In this document: positions 46,583 through 58,898 of the stretch, in pieces | Layout of the letters: every line of letters starts with the position of its first letter | How positions within the stretch are numbered: the first letter of the stretch is position 1 | From: Adenanthera pavonina | Taxonomy: Eukaryota; Streptophyta; Magnoliopsida; Fabales; Fabaceae | Length of the DNA stretch: 64,000 nt | Direction: 5' to 3' | Assembly: GCA_026686845.1 (NCBI GenBank) | Contig: JAIVEN010000015.1 | Span: forward strand, 14,675,501 to 14,739,500 | Program-made: the position numbers and the translations under genes | The notes under the pieces: generated by a model | The model's database searches: none | The model's input: only the letters and a program-made list of their open reading frames with translations | Told to the model about the DNA's origin: nothing

Positions 46583-49500
46583 TCAGTCATACAGACCATC
46601 TTGCTCCCAATTATCAACAAGAAAGTCAACCATTTCCTGTCACGTGAATCATTAGAAATCAATTATATGGTCAATTCTGTGAATAAATAAAGAAGAAGCA
46701 AGTTCAGAAGCACTTACTCCCAGAGGTATGGGCTGGGGAAAAGGCTTGTTGGTCCCAAGTAGGCTTTCGTAGGTGGCACTCCCACTGAGCCAAATGTAAT
46801 CTTAATTAGAGCTCAACAACAAACATTGTAGAAAGCTTACGTTTATACCACAAGTTAGCAGTCAAGGCTTCATTGCGAAAAGCTTGGGTATTCATTTACC
46901 TTATTCTGGGTTCTCTAACTTGTCTCTGATTCTCAGATTTCTTGTTTCCAATCCATTGCTGCCTTATCTGGTTCCAGAGAAGAAGACCTGCATCCATCAA
47001 ACTCTTCTGCAGTCAAAAGTAATACCTTGATAGATAATACCATGATGATTGAAATTACTGTGCACAACAACAAAAAATAAATAAAAAGAGAAAGGCTTAA
47101 CACAAAAGACATCAAGTGGCAGTGACCAGTTAACTTTCCCAGCACAAATCTTCTCAATAAGTCAATACAACAACAACAATAGCCTTATCCCACTAAGTGG
47201 GGTCGGCTACATGGATCAAACGACACCAATGAGCTCTATCAAACGCCATCTCTTCAGATAGATCATATCTCAAAAGGTCATTCCTTATAACTTCCCTTAA
47301 TGTCCTTTTTGGTCTTCCTCTACGCCTTTTGATCGGGCTCCAGACCATTTGATCAACTCTCTTCACTGGCTCCTCTTGCCCTCTTCTTTGTACATGCCCA
47401 AACCACCTTAAACGATGTTCCACCATCTTCTCCTCAATAGGTGCTACCCCAACTTTTCTTCGTATACAGTCATTTCGTATCTTATCCAATTTTGTATGAC
47501 CACACATCCATCTCAACATTCTCATCTCTGCTACTCCCATCTTATGCTCTTGTTGTCCTTTCAAAGTCCAACATTCACTACCATATAGCATTGCTGGTCT
47601 TATAGCTGTTCTGTAAAATTTACCTTTAAGCTTAGTAGGCACCTTGCGGTCACAAATAACTCCTGTAGCTTTCCTCCACTTTAACCACCCAGCTTGTATC
47701 CTATGCATAACATCCCCATCAATTTCACCATTATTCTGTAAAATCGACCCCAAATATTTAAACTTTGACACCTCAGGAATGATTTGCTCTCCAATTTTTA
47801 CCTCTGAATCCTCTATAATTGGCCTCTTATTAAATTTGCAATGCATATATTCCGTCTTACTCCTACTCAGACGGAAACCTTTTGATTCCAAAGTATGTCT
47901 CCATAATTCAAGTTTAGAGTTGACCTCTTCTCTTGAGTCTTCAATTAAAACTATATCATCTGCGAAGAGCATACACTTTGGAATTTCTTCTTGTATATGT
48001 TCTGTAAGAACATCCAAAACCAGATCAAACAGGTATGGACTCAAAGAAGATCCTTGATGTAAGCCTATTGTTATAGGGAAGTCCTTTGTCACACCTCCAG
48101 GAGTCCTCACACTTGTCGTTGCCCCCTCATACATATCCTTTATGACTCGAATATAAGCCACCCTGACACCTTTCTTCTCCATTGCTTTCCACAAAATATC
48201 TCTTGGTACCCTATCATAGGCTTTTTCCAAATCAATGAAAACCATATGCAAGTCCCTCTCTTTACTCCGATATCTTTCAATCAAACCCCTTAAAAGATAA
48301 ATAGCCTCTGTTGTAGACCGTCCTGGCATAAATCCAAATTGGTTTTCTGAAATACGAGACTCCTTTCTGAGTCTATACTCAATCACTCTTTCCCAGAGTT
48401 TCATGGTGTGACTCATGAGTTTTATCCCCCGATAATTAGCACAATTTTGGATATCCCCCTTGTTTTTGTATATGGGCACTAGAGTGCTCTTTCTCCATTC
48501 CTTTGGCATTTTCTTGGACCTTAAAATCTCGTTAAATAACTTAGTGAGCCACCAAACCCCTTTCTCTCCTAAGCACTTCCAAACTTCGATAGGAATACCA
48601 TCGGGGCCATGGCTTTACCATTATCTATTCTCTTCAGAGCTTCTTTCACCTTTCCAGTCCGAATCCTACGATAGAAATTCAAATTGAGATCGTTTTCATG
48701 GGTTGTTAGTCCTTCAGTATCAATAGTCATATCCAATCCATTATTGAACAGCTTATAAAAGTAGCTCCCCCATCTTTCATTGATATCATCATCTGCAACT
48801 AAAATTTTTCCTTCTTCGTCCTTAATACATCTTACTTGGTCCAAATCTCTTGACTTTCTTTCCCTCATCTTAGCAATTTTGTAAATCTTATGTTCACCAT
48901 TCTTAGTTCCTAAATCCTGGTAGAATTCCTCAAAAGCTTTAGATCTAGCCTCGCTCACTGCTTTCTTAGTCTCCTTTTTAGCCAACCGATAACATTTCCA
49001 ATTTTCATCGTTATTGCATAGATACAAGGCTTTGAAACACTCTTTCTTATATTTGACCTTCTCCTGCACACTCTCATTCCACCACCAAGATTCTTTATCC
49101 TTAGGTCCAAAACCTCTAGATTCACCCAATATTGCTTTAGCGGTATCTCTGATCCTTTTAGCCATCTCCTTCCACAAGATATTAGCACTTCCTTGCAAGT
49201 CCCAATTACTTTCCTCCATAACTTTCCTCGTAAAAATCACTTGTTTCTCACCTTTTAGTTGCCACCACTTAATCCTGGGATTAAAAACTTTTCGACTTTT
49301 CAGTTTACGGTTTTTAACTATCACATCAAGGACCAAGACCCTATGTTGTGAAGTTAAACTCTCACCAGGAATTACTTTGCATTCTTTACAAGTTGATCTA
49401 TCTGAGTTCCTTACCAAAAAGAAGTCAATTTGCGACCTTTGGACTCCACTCTTATATGTAATTAAATGCTCCTCCCGCTTCTTGAAACATGTGTTTACAA

Positions 49501-51516
49501 TCGTAAGATTGTAAGCCATAGAAAAATCAAGGATGGAATGTCCCTCCTCATTTACTTCTCCAAAGCCATAACCGCCGTGAACTCCCATATATTGTCTTGT
49601 CTCTTTTCCAACATGACCATTAAGGTCGCCCCCAATGAGGATCTTTTCCTCTTGTGGGATATCTTGAACCAAGCCCTCCAGATCTTCCCAAAACTTTTCC
49701 TTAAAATGTGCTTCCGACCCTACTTGAGGTGCATGCACTAATAACATTGAGTGTATCATGTCTAATAGTCAATTTTAAGGATAGGATCCTATCTCCAATC
49801 CTTTTGACTCCTACCACATTCTTTTTCCAGTCTTTATCCACAATAATACCAACTCCATTCCTTCCTCTAACCTTCCCCACATACCAAAGTTTATAACCAG
49901 TAGTATCCAACTTCTTAGCCTTTTCTCCCACCCATTTAGTTTCTTGAAGACATAAGATGTTAATTCTCCTTCGAATCATAACATCCACCACCTCCATAGA
50001 TTTACCCGTTAACGTACCAATATTCCAAGAACCAAATCTAATCTTGCTTTTCTGGGCTAGCTTCTTTACCCACATCCGTCCAGCATGATGTGGGAACCCT
50101 TGCTCATTTAACACTACATCCGGGCGCCGATGTAGCGGCTCTAACTCATTTGACACTGCATTCGAGCCATACAGCGCGTTACTTCCGGGCAACGACCTAG
50201 CCTTAGCACATATACGTCTTTGATCCATATCATGAGATTCGACAGGTTTTTACGTTGGCTGTCGAGTGCCTAACACAACCCTCCTCCTTTACCCGGGCTT
50301 GGGACCGGCTATGACACTACATAGGCGGAGTTCTTCTCAATAAGTCAATAAGAAGGAAAATATATAGGAACCACAGCAATGCAGCATCAGCATAAAAAGG
50401 TGGCACTCAAGCTATTCCAAGTAAGACACAGCAGGGAAAACGACATGAAGGTACCAAATTACAAGTCCTCTTTGATAAAATCTTAGACGAAATACATGAA
50501 CCAACAGATAATAGATAGATATGTAATAGCAAACTTGCCATGATTGATAAACTCAGGAGGATCAATCTGACTGCTGGTACTACTTTGGGGATCGGATGTA
50601 TGGTTAGATATGCCAATTGATGAGATGCTTCTCTGGGACTGACCAGCACTGTGATCCATTCCTAAAGTGCTGCTATTCCAGAAGTCTTCTGATCCAGTAT
50701 CTTTTGGCACTGCTGAACTTGGAGTCCTTAGTTTCTTGGATGGATCGTCCATTGAAGCAATTATCGGAGGTTTTGTGCAGCATCCTAGGCAGCCTCTGCT
50801 CTGTTACAAAGCAGGTTCAACCTGAAGCATGATTAGCAGCTGCTACTGACTCATTCAGTCAACCAGCTTGAATTTAGAGAAGAAAAAAAAAACGATGATG
50901 ATGCTGAACAGCAGATACAAGTCATAAATATAACTTAATTCACACAACACAAACTAGCACGATTGATTGAGGGTGTTACTCTGTTTACTGTATTATACTT
51001 TTCTCTAGACCAAACTAGTACATACACAGCAAGCAAAAAAAGAGAGACCTAATAGCCTTTCTCTTGCTAAGAGCTTCCTCAACAGTAACATTATAATTAA
51101 TACTTGCAAACAAGATTGTATTCCTCGAGCACTTTTATTGATTTCATGGAGCATAAGCATGGCACTCTTCCACTTTTTTAGTAAGCCACCGAATAATCCA
51201 AACCTCTCTTACTCTTTCACATCACGCTCTTCCTCCTAAATTCGTATAAGCCACATGACAGTATATTTTCTTTCTAAAACATACCTTTTTTGAAATAACA
51301 GAAACAACAAATTCTCTGACATTTTCATGTCAAATAACATCAATGGACTAAAGAACAATGTTTCGAAAGGGAAAAATGTTTGGAAGTTCAGAGGAAAATT
51401 ATCCTAATAGCGTAAGAGAAGCACTAAGAAGGTTGTGCAAGGATTAACAAGCCAGAATGCAGAATTACACAATGAGATCATAATTACACAATGCCAGAAC
51501 TTCTTTGTCCTTTATT

Positions 51517-51547
<31 letters not shown>

Positions 51548-52420
51548 TATGATATAGAACAAAGATGTCTGCAACTACTGTAACAACTGTAAATATATTC
51601 CCTGAAACTAAATTCAGTAAGAAATAATTCTTCCTTACACTAATAAGCTCCTTGCATTTAAGCTTTAACTGTTCCACCGCAGAAAACACCAGCACACGAA
51701 AACAAGCACCACAAAACAGTAAAAATGAACAGCAGGGTTTCTTCCCGGAGCACCTCTCCCATAGTGATAACAAGCAACACCTAGAATACATACCTACAAT
51801 GAAATCCTAAAGGGGAAGCGAAATTATATGCATCTAATAACCAACTTCCCAAGAATCCAAGGAAGGAATGGAAAACAATAAAGCCCCAGCAAATTTCCCT
51901 GTTCACCAGATCTTATGCTTGCTTAGAAAAGAAGCAAGAACAAGCATGAGATTCCAAATCTGATTAAAAGAGTATTAATGACTATATAGAATGACCTTAA
52001 CTTTTCCAGAAAGCTCAGAAGGAGGCAAAATAAAAAATAAAAATCCAATATCTAGTTTCTCAAAGTTTCACACCTACAAGTCAGCAACATCTCCATGGTT
52101 TCCTTTGAGCCCAATGATTTGAATCTCCCACAAAGCAAACCAAATCTCAGACCGTTTTCTTCCACAATCTTGAAGCTTAAACAAAGAACTCAACGGGCCT
52201 TGTTTTTCACTAGCTCAGAAAGCTGACTAAACTAAATAATATCTGTTCTATAGTAAAGTAATTTTCTGTCTGGTTTAACCAGATTAGGCAGAAGATAAAT
52301 TCAAAAGGTAAAACATATCTTGTTTTCGTCTGCTACCAGACAAAAAGAAGACCCATAAACTCACCCCATTGACGCCAGAATTCCACAGACCCAAGGGGGA
52401 ATGTATCTACAGAATTGCAT
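46583..52420 (-). CDS. Gag1-like clamp domain (DUF4050) protein
   Basis: A small plant protein of unknown biochemical role. Five coding exons join in frame: 52420-52365, 50798-50539, 46987-46900, 46784-46718 and 46636-46583, about 174 residues from the first ATG (157 if translation starts at the ATG at 52369, MGRGCLGCC). After the Cys-rich GRGCLGCCTKPPIIA comes a Ser-rich linker with a DFWNSS motif, then the conserved core PPEFINHG|LLLWNQIRQQWIGNK, REPRI, SATYESLLGTNKPFPQPIPL and the end MVDFLVDNWEQDGLYD. The third intron border uses a GC donor (CATG|GCAAGT) and holds a complete LINE. The acceptor of exon 2 is GAG|CAG|, a NAGNAG tandem that could add or drop one residue. The gene lies between EBF and PLD alpha-3, as At5g25360 does. 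The first exon is inferred from frame and splice sites and is less certain than the rest. Confidence 0.82.
47168..50331 (-). mobile_element. RTE-type LINE, nearly full length, with 19-bp target duplication
   Basis: A non-LTR retrotransposon in the same orientation as its host gene, inside the intron 46988-50538. The 19-bp duplication TCTTCTCAATAAGTCAATA is exact on both sides (47149-47167 and 50332-50350). The 3' tail on the minus strand is a (TTG)n-type repeat, as in plant RTE-like elements, not poly-A. The 5' end carries a GC-richer untranslated leader (about 50229-50331). The element is 3164 bp, in the usual range for plant RTE elements. The intact duplication implies one insertion with no later rearrangement of its flanks. 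Confidence 0.93.
47193..50228 (-). pseudogene. LINE endonuclease-reverse transcriptase polyprotein, broken by two frameshifts
   Basis: Three consecutive open segments make up one original ORF: 50228-49735 (start of an apurinic-like endonuclease, with SWNIGTLTGK and LQETKWVGEKAK), 49731 to about 48613 (endonuclease end, with GGDLNGHVG and SQIDFFLVR, then a linker) and about 48610-47193 (reverse transcriptase). The RT part shows KEWRKSTLVPIYKNKGD, GFMPGRSTTEAIYLLR, FIDLEKAYDRVPR, GLHQGSSLSPYLF and the catalytic MLFADDIVLIE, and ends in LIHVADPT followed by a stop. A frameshift lies near 49733 and a second near 48612. With both present, no complete protein is made from this copy. The RT half is uninterrupted and fairly well preserved, suggesting modest age. 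Confidence 0.9.
51521..51547. repeat. (TC)n microsatellite
   Basis: About 13 TC units, inside the long leader-side intron (50799-52364) of the DUF4050 gene. Confidence 0.95.
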
Positions 52421-52990
52421 TTACGCTGATCAAAGCAGAGAGCTGTCCGATATAATCCGAAATCCAGTAAGGAGAGAATTCAATACCCTGCATGTACAAT
52501 AAAAGATTAAAAGGTAGGGGAACCCTCAGAATCAATACATATAAAAGAACGGGGGACAAAAAGCGAAGAAATATTCTAGCTGTTTGGTTCCGGAAAAGAA
52601 AAATCGAACAAAAAAAACTCAACAGGCTGCCTCTAAATCTAAACTGCCCGAGTGCCCTTCTTCCAAAACCCAAAAAAGAAGAAGAAGAAAAGAGGAAGAA
52701 GATTGGAAGATCGTGACCAACTTGGATGCCCAGAAGTAAAAAGCGAAAATTTTCCATCACTTTCTTCCGAATATATACGGATAAAAAGAAAGGATTAAAA
52801 AAAATAAAAACTTGAAAAGAATAACAGAAACCTGACAGTGACATGCTCAAATTGGGGATTGCGAGTCCAATGTCTGAAAGGTCGGCCCTTTGGAAAATTT
52901 TTTTTGGTTGGGGGAGAGGGGCGGTTGTTATAACCAAAGGGGTTCCCACAGTTTCTGCACTGATGTTTTCAGATGCTAACCGAAATTCGA
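52421..52990 (-). other. Probable 5' leader of the DUF4050 gene
   Basis: Less AT-rich sequence with a likely leader exon. An acceptor CATGCAG lies at about 52487 on the minus strand, just before the exon that carries the first ATG. Upstream, a possible donor (GTCAG|GTTTCTG, near 52831) would close a leader intron. In this frame a stop precedes the first ATG directly. Confidence 0.4.
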
Positions 52991-55176
52991 TGATAAATTA
53001 TTTGCAGAAATAAGGGCGCTTCTTCTTTTGTAGGAGACCGTAAAAGCTTGAGTTGGTCAGTTTTATACCAAATCTACATGCTCCCTACAACCACCAGCAT
53101 TTTTATATTCATTAGAGGGAAATTGGTTTTTTCCTTTTGGACACAGCACTTCAGTAATAAAATACAACTTGTCTTTCAAGTTTCATACATAAAGTAATTA
53201 CACCAATTTCAACCATTAGGCTTCTAAATAATCGTTTTCCTCTGTGGATTGAGCATCTGGTTCCTTTCGCTGCCTTATGCCATATCTTCTTCAATGCTCC
53301 ATATTAAAGACATGTATGCATTATGCAACAACCAAGGTTGTCTTCTGTGTTTCGGCAGTTATCATATATATATATATATATATATTATGAAAAAGGAGGG
53401 CAAAGCCCGAGAGTACAATAAGTTACATCACGGGGGATATAAATCCCAGCCTATCCTGGTGAACCAAGGATTGATCACATATAGGAATGTCATAAATCAC
53501 ATAGCATAAAGATGAAGTAGCAGAAGATCCCATCTTTATTTTAACCATCTTTCGTAGGCAGCGGATGATCTTTTTTTACCATATTTCGTTTAACCATCTT
53601 TTGTAGGCTGCGGATGATCTTTTTTGCATAGCTTCAGCAGAATATCTTGCTATACAAATGGTTAAAACTTTCACTTCTCAACTAAGCTAAGCTTCGGAGA
53701 TTTCAATCACTCATGTATAATGTTTAATTTTTCAAAAATTTGTTTGGTGTTGGAAATTCATCCAATACATAACAATATAGGATGATATTTTCATGATATT
53801 TCTTTTAGAGTATATTTTGGTTGGCCATTTAAGCAAAAGAAGGAGAGAAAGAGTGTCCCATCTCATTAACTCCTTTGTTAAATGTGCATGAATTGCACTA
53901 CTTTTCCCATTCATCTTTTCATTGACCATCTTTGACCATTTTATTGTTGGACCAATGGAATAACATTGTATATGGGAAGAATAATTAAGAGTGAAGAGTC
54001 AAATTTGTCCCTTAAGGTCAATTTTATTTAGACTCATTTTAATTTTAAGGGCAATTTGATCAATTACACTCTATTTTTTATTCTTATTACATTTTTATTT
54101 TGTCATACATAATTCTTCATATTATTTTAAATAAGAGACCAAATGAGGTATTAAGTAATGCCATTCCATGTCATTTTTATTTCTTTTTTTATTCTTTTAT
54201 AATTCATTTCAACATACCATACATATTGCTATTCACTAATCATCATGTGTGCTTATTTAAAAGTGATGTTTATTGAATAAGAAAAATATCATCAATATCA
54301 ATATATATAATAAAATATATAGGAAACTATACTATAAATTAGCTATGAATAATATGGCTCACTTCAAATTTTGTATAATGCACAAGACTCACTTCTAGCT
54401 AAAAAAAAAATCTATTCAAAATTTTTTATTTCCAATATGTCAATAGTGAATTAAAATAAAGATCACTGAAATATTAATTCAATGGGATAAGGCTTTATTC
54501 AAATTCATGATATATCTAATTAATTAGCCTGTCCGCTGTATAATGCAATTGTTTTCTTCGTCTCCTTTCGTTTGCTGAAAGAAAAATTTGTACATAGAAT
54601 TGCATGAGTGATTTTGCAAAGAGCATAATTTGTTTAGTGAGAAAGAGCATAAAATATTTTCGTAATGAAGGAGCATAAAATAACACCTTAACATATGTCT
54701 TTCATCATTAAAATACAGCACAACTAAAGCTATCACAATAATTTCAACCTTCTTCGTAACGAAATTTTGAACACTAGTTTTGAATCATCGTTTTCTTCAG
54801 TTAAAGAAGATTCTTATTATCAATAGAGCATCCACTTCCTATTGCCACCGATGCATGCCTTATCTCTATCATCATACTTTCACATCGTCCTTGTAGCAGC
54901 TTAAGTAACTAATCCTTCCCAAAAGGAAAAAGAAAAGGAACCAATATCGTCGTTAAAATTATTATAGTAACTTTTGAGTAAAACACTAAAATTAAACTTC
55001 AATATGGAGCTAGCTTTAGTATAAGGAGGCTGCAAATATGGAATATTGCGAAGCAGAGATCAATATATATGCCTCCATGATTCAGCTACATTATCATAAA
55101 CGAGAACTAAAAACATTTGGGTCAAATTATCACAAGGAAAGATGGGTATTGCTTACCATGATCATCATGCACCAAG
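52991..55176. other. Intergenic stretch between the DUF4050 and PLD genes
   Basis: It contains a (TA)n run (about 53363-53386) and a candidate MITE (see separate entry). Small open frames have no motif. The last 100 bases before 55177 are likely 3' UTR of PLD. Confidence 0.5.
53945..54170. mobile_element. Possible Tourist-like MITE
   Basis: The left end ACCAATGGAATAACATTG is partly complementary to the right end (reverse complement ACATGGAATGGCATTACTTA). Internal AAGGTCAATTTT and TTAAGGGCAATTTGA resemble other dicot MITEs. The target duplication is not clear, so the ends are approximate. Confidence 0.35.
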
Positions 55177-58100
55177 CTAGGTGGTGAGAATTGGAGGAAG
55201 GCTTGATTTGGAGCCCAGAACAGAAGCCTTAGTGTCGGGAAAGAATTCGAACTCTTGTAGTTTTGTTACATTCCCTTCTTTGGTTATATCTATGGGGTAG
55301 CGCAGGAGGTGGTAGAATGGACTTTGGGCATCAAATGTTCGATTTGAATATTTTTTCCAGTTCAAATCTGCAATATAATTCACGAGCTTTACACAATCTT
55401 CACTTTCTGGATGGTCAAAGGCTTCACCATCTTCAGGATCTCCCATGTGCTCGTACCATAAAGCTCGTCTGAACCCATATATCTGACCTCTAGGTGGGCC
55501 ATAGGATGTCAGGTAATATGGTTGGAACGCGCCCATTGCAATCTCTGTGTCCCTTGCACCGTCCATTGATCTCTGGTTAATGTTGGCAGAACCGATGATT
55601 ATGTATTCATCATCAACTGAAATAAGCAGAACTCACCAATGTCAGTTAGGATGTTGGAGAAGTTGATATTGAAGTTCAGTCTTAAGGAGTTTTGAATCTC
55701 TCACCTATCATCATCTTGGCATGTACATAGATCATGAAGCGCCTGGCCTCTTGTGCTCTACTATAATCACTGTCAGGATCTGGATTCTCTGGAGGAATAT
55801 ATTCTCCAGTTTTCTTACCCTCTCGATTTCCGAGGCAGAAAAACGTCAAGTAATCCCTAGGGTGGGCTCTAAAGCTGATTCCCTTTCTCTGAATAGCTGC
55901 AGCAATATCAGCATACATCATCTCCATTGTTCTCCTTTGCCAATCTAATATGGCTTGAACTGAACCGCTCTCAGGTATACCTTCTGGCCACATTGGAATC
56001 ACAATATACACTGCAAATCTTTCTCCTGCTTCAATCTTGCTCACAATCTTTAGTGACAGCTCCTTTGGTATAAGATGCAGAGCTCCAATCTCTTCAACTT
56101 TTATGTCAGACTCTTTCCAACCATATGAGCTCCCTAGGAAATACTGGTTTTCAATGTAGATGAAGTTCTTGGCTCGCCTGACGGCATTTATGTAAGCATC
56201 CTGAACACTTCTGTCAATGATGTTATCTTTCCCAGTGACAAGGCCAAATTCAGCTGCTTTTGAAGGGTCTTCGGGGAAGCCAGAAGTAGCACCACCATCA
56301 ATGGATCTGAACAATTGAACAGCCCAAGCGTCTCTGTCATTTGATGCTGCAATATAAGACTGAGGCACTTGAATCTGATCAAGGGTACTAGGAGGGAGTA
56401 AGAATTGCTTCCCAACTTGCTTCTTCGACCTTTGTTCAAAGTTGAACAAGACATCCCAAGCCACTGGCCCTTCTAATCTGCAGTGAATATCATGCCATGG
56501 CTCTCTTGGGCCTCCTTTCTTGATTGAAGCTCCTGGGAAGTTTGGCTGATGGAAATCATTGGAATGGGTTGAGTTCAGAGTTGAAAACAAAGGATGTTCT
56601 TGTGTGTCATATCTCCCATCACAAAGATCAATACCACCAACAAAACTTACTATCCTCCGCTTCTGGGATCCTCCACCAGGCACTTCACTATCAACAATTA
56701 CCGTCTTTTGATGATGAGTAAACATTGTTGAAATCTCAAAACCTTGAATTATGCTTCTTCCATCATCTGGGTTACGTGGACACAACATGCAGTGCACTTT
56801 TGTGTTCCTAAAGTACTCTTCAGTTTCCTGATCATGGGTTGCCATCAATCCATCTTTCTTCAGCTCTTTAACCGAAGTTCTATCATCCCACACAAGCATA
56901 AGAACATTAACACCTTCATCAGCTTTCTTCTTGAGAAGTTCCCCAAGGGTCAAGTTTCCCCCGGAAATCGGCCTCCTCGGGTCCCTTACTAATGTTATTT
57001 CAGTGTACACAGACCATCCAGTTATGTAAATCAAGTGCCTAGCATTTGTGATGGCATTGGAAATGTCCTCCCAACATCTACTAGGCTCATAATATCTTCC
57101 TTCAGGCAAAGGAATCCTTGGAAGATCAGCATTTGGGACATGAGCATCTTGGTACAAAGTAACTCTGCAACCACTTTTCTGAGTAAAGAATGTACGAGGA
57201 ACGCCGGCATACCGTGGACTCCTTATTCCTTGAGACCAATTTGCATCCTTTGTTACATCAAAGAACTGCATTTTGACGTGTATTTTAGAGCCACCTTGTA
57301 TGGGACGACGATCTTCGTCCCAAATGGCAACCCATGTGTCCACTATGTGACCCTTGAGGACGTGCTCAATAGGTACATGAGCTCTTCCAATTAGAGTGGC
57401 TCCAACAGGATTATCAGCTTTGACAGTGAATATAATCTCAGAAATGGAATGGGCACAGTATATATGAAAGGTCTCGTTCCACCTAGGTTTGGAGACTTGG
57501 CCTATCATTCTTGTTCGCCCAACCCTTGCCTTATCTAAATCAACAGTTGCATACAATCCATTCACAACAATCTGCATAAAATTTTAGTGTTAGATTTGCA
57601 AGAACATTCATGTAAGAAGAAAATGAAGTATGTTATATGTAAGCTTTATCTCTAGTATTCTTGTGACACCAAAAAAAAAAAAGTGGAGGCTGCATTCTTT
57701 TTAAATCATATTTAAATTAAATTATATAGGAAATTGCTTAGTTGTCGATTTGTTCAAGGCTCTAGTGTGTGTTTGTTTAGCATTATAGGTGTCGCAATCA
57801 ATCAGTATCATTATGAAACTTGAGTGAGCCCTTACACATTTGCACGTAGCAGCTTGAGATTATAAGTCCAATTATTTACAACTTCCTATATTTTTTTTTT
57901 TGTATTTTATATTGATAGGGATTATAAATTCTATATGAAGATGTACTATTAATATTTAGCAGTATCTGCAACGAGCAAGTGAAACTTGCACAATGCGGTT
58001 TGATCTTCGATTCTATGGAGTAATTACACAAGTTTTACTGGCTAGGTGCAAATACTTCTTTTAGATGACAAGTATCAAACTTTCATAAAAATTGTCATAT

Positions 58101-58898
58101 ATCTTGAATTAAAAGGAAAAGGTTAGGAATCGACATACCTTAGGCTTCCGTCGCACAAAATTCTTGAATTGGCTAAGAACTTTCTTCCCTAAGTTTCTTG
58201 TACCCTTGTTTTGAAAATTGAAAATAGGGAAGAAACACAAATATAAAAAAATGTAGGATTCAGACTTTTTTTTTTTCAAAAAGGAAAAATATATAGATAG
58301 TACAATTCGGTTTTGAGTGGGAAAAAAAAAGACACTTCTATAATTAGATTGGAAAATAACATGTGCATATATGATATGAATCCCGATAATAATATTAAAG
58401 GAATTTTAAAATTTAAAACACACCCGATAATATTATACATGTGCACATCTTATTTCGATTACTACATTGCAAGTTAGGAAAAAAATTAGTATTTATATTA
58501 ATCACATATATGCAGTCCATTCTTTAAGATATATAAAACTAAATAAATCAATTTCGAGAATGAATATATCAATATAAAATATAAAATTCATAATAAATAG
58601 CATCATTCATGAGCTATTTACAGAATGACTCACTCATGTTCTTGGAAAAGAAAAGATCCAGGTAGATTTTTTGAATCCCATGATGGACAACTCAAAAGAA
58701 ATTTACTCACTTTATGTCTAGCTATCTATCTCGTTTAATCATATAAAAGAAGAAAGAGAGGTTTTGATGTTAATTAAGGGACGTTACCCTATTGAAGTTG
58801 AGTCCAGAATGTAGCTTGTCGATGTCATATATGGTGACATTAAGCGTGCCGTGCAGCAAATGCGACATTAGGTCGACACTTTCAGAACGAGCTGTCAT
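55177..58898 (-). CDS. PLDALPHA3: Phospholipase D alpha, PLD alpha-3 type
   Basis: A C2-type plant phospholipase D that hydrolyses phosphatidylcholine and related lipids to phosphatidic acid at membranes; Arabidopsis PLD alpha-3 acts in hyperosmotic-stress responses. Four exons: 58898-58788, 58204-58139, 57571-55705 and 55616-55177, all GT-AG and in frame, giving 827 residues. A second ATG at 58868 (MSHLLHGTL) matches the usual start of PLD alpha and would give 817. The C2 domain covers about 12-165 (LLHGTLNVTIYDIDKLH ... GLYATVDLDKARVGRTR ... GGSKIHVKMQFFDVTKD). The first HKD motif is THHQKTVIVD (His346, Lys348, Asp353); the second is VHAKMMIVDD (His676, Lys678, Asp683), split by the last intron. 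The chain ends EFFPDTKASVLGSKSSLPPILTT, the usual PLD alpha ending. QGFEISTMF and HSISEIIFTVK favour alpha-3 over alpha-1. EBF-DUF4050-PLD order supports this. Confidence 0.93.

Noticed and set aside
52407..52949. 180-codon minus-strand open frame at the start of the DUF4050 gene
   Set aside because: It crosses probable leader exons and an intron, is hydrophobic by chance of U-richness, and is out of frame with the conserved DUF4050 exons.
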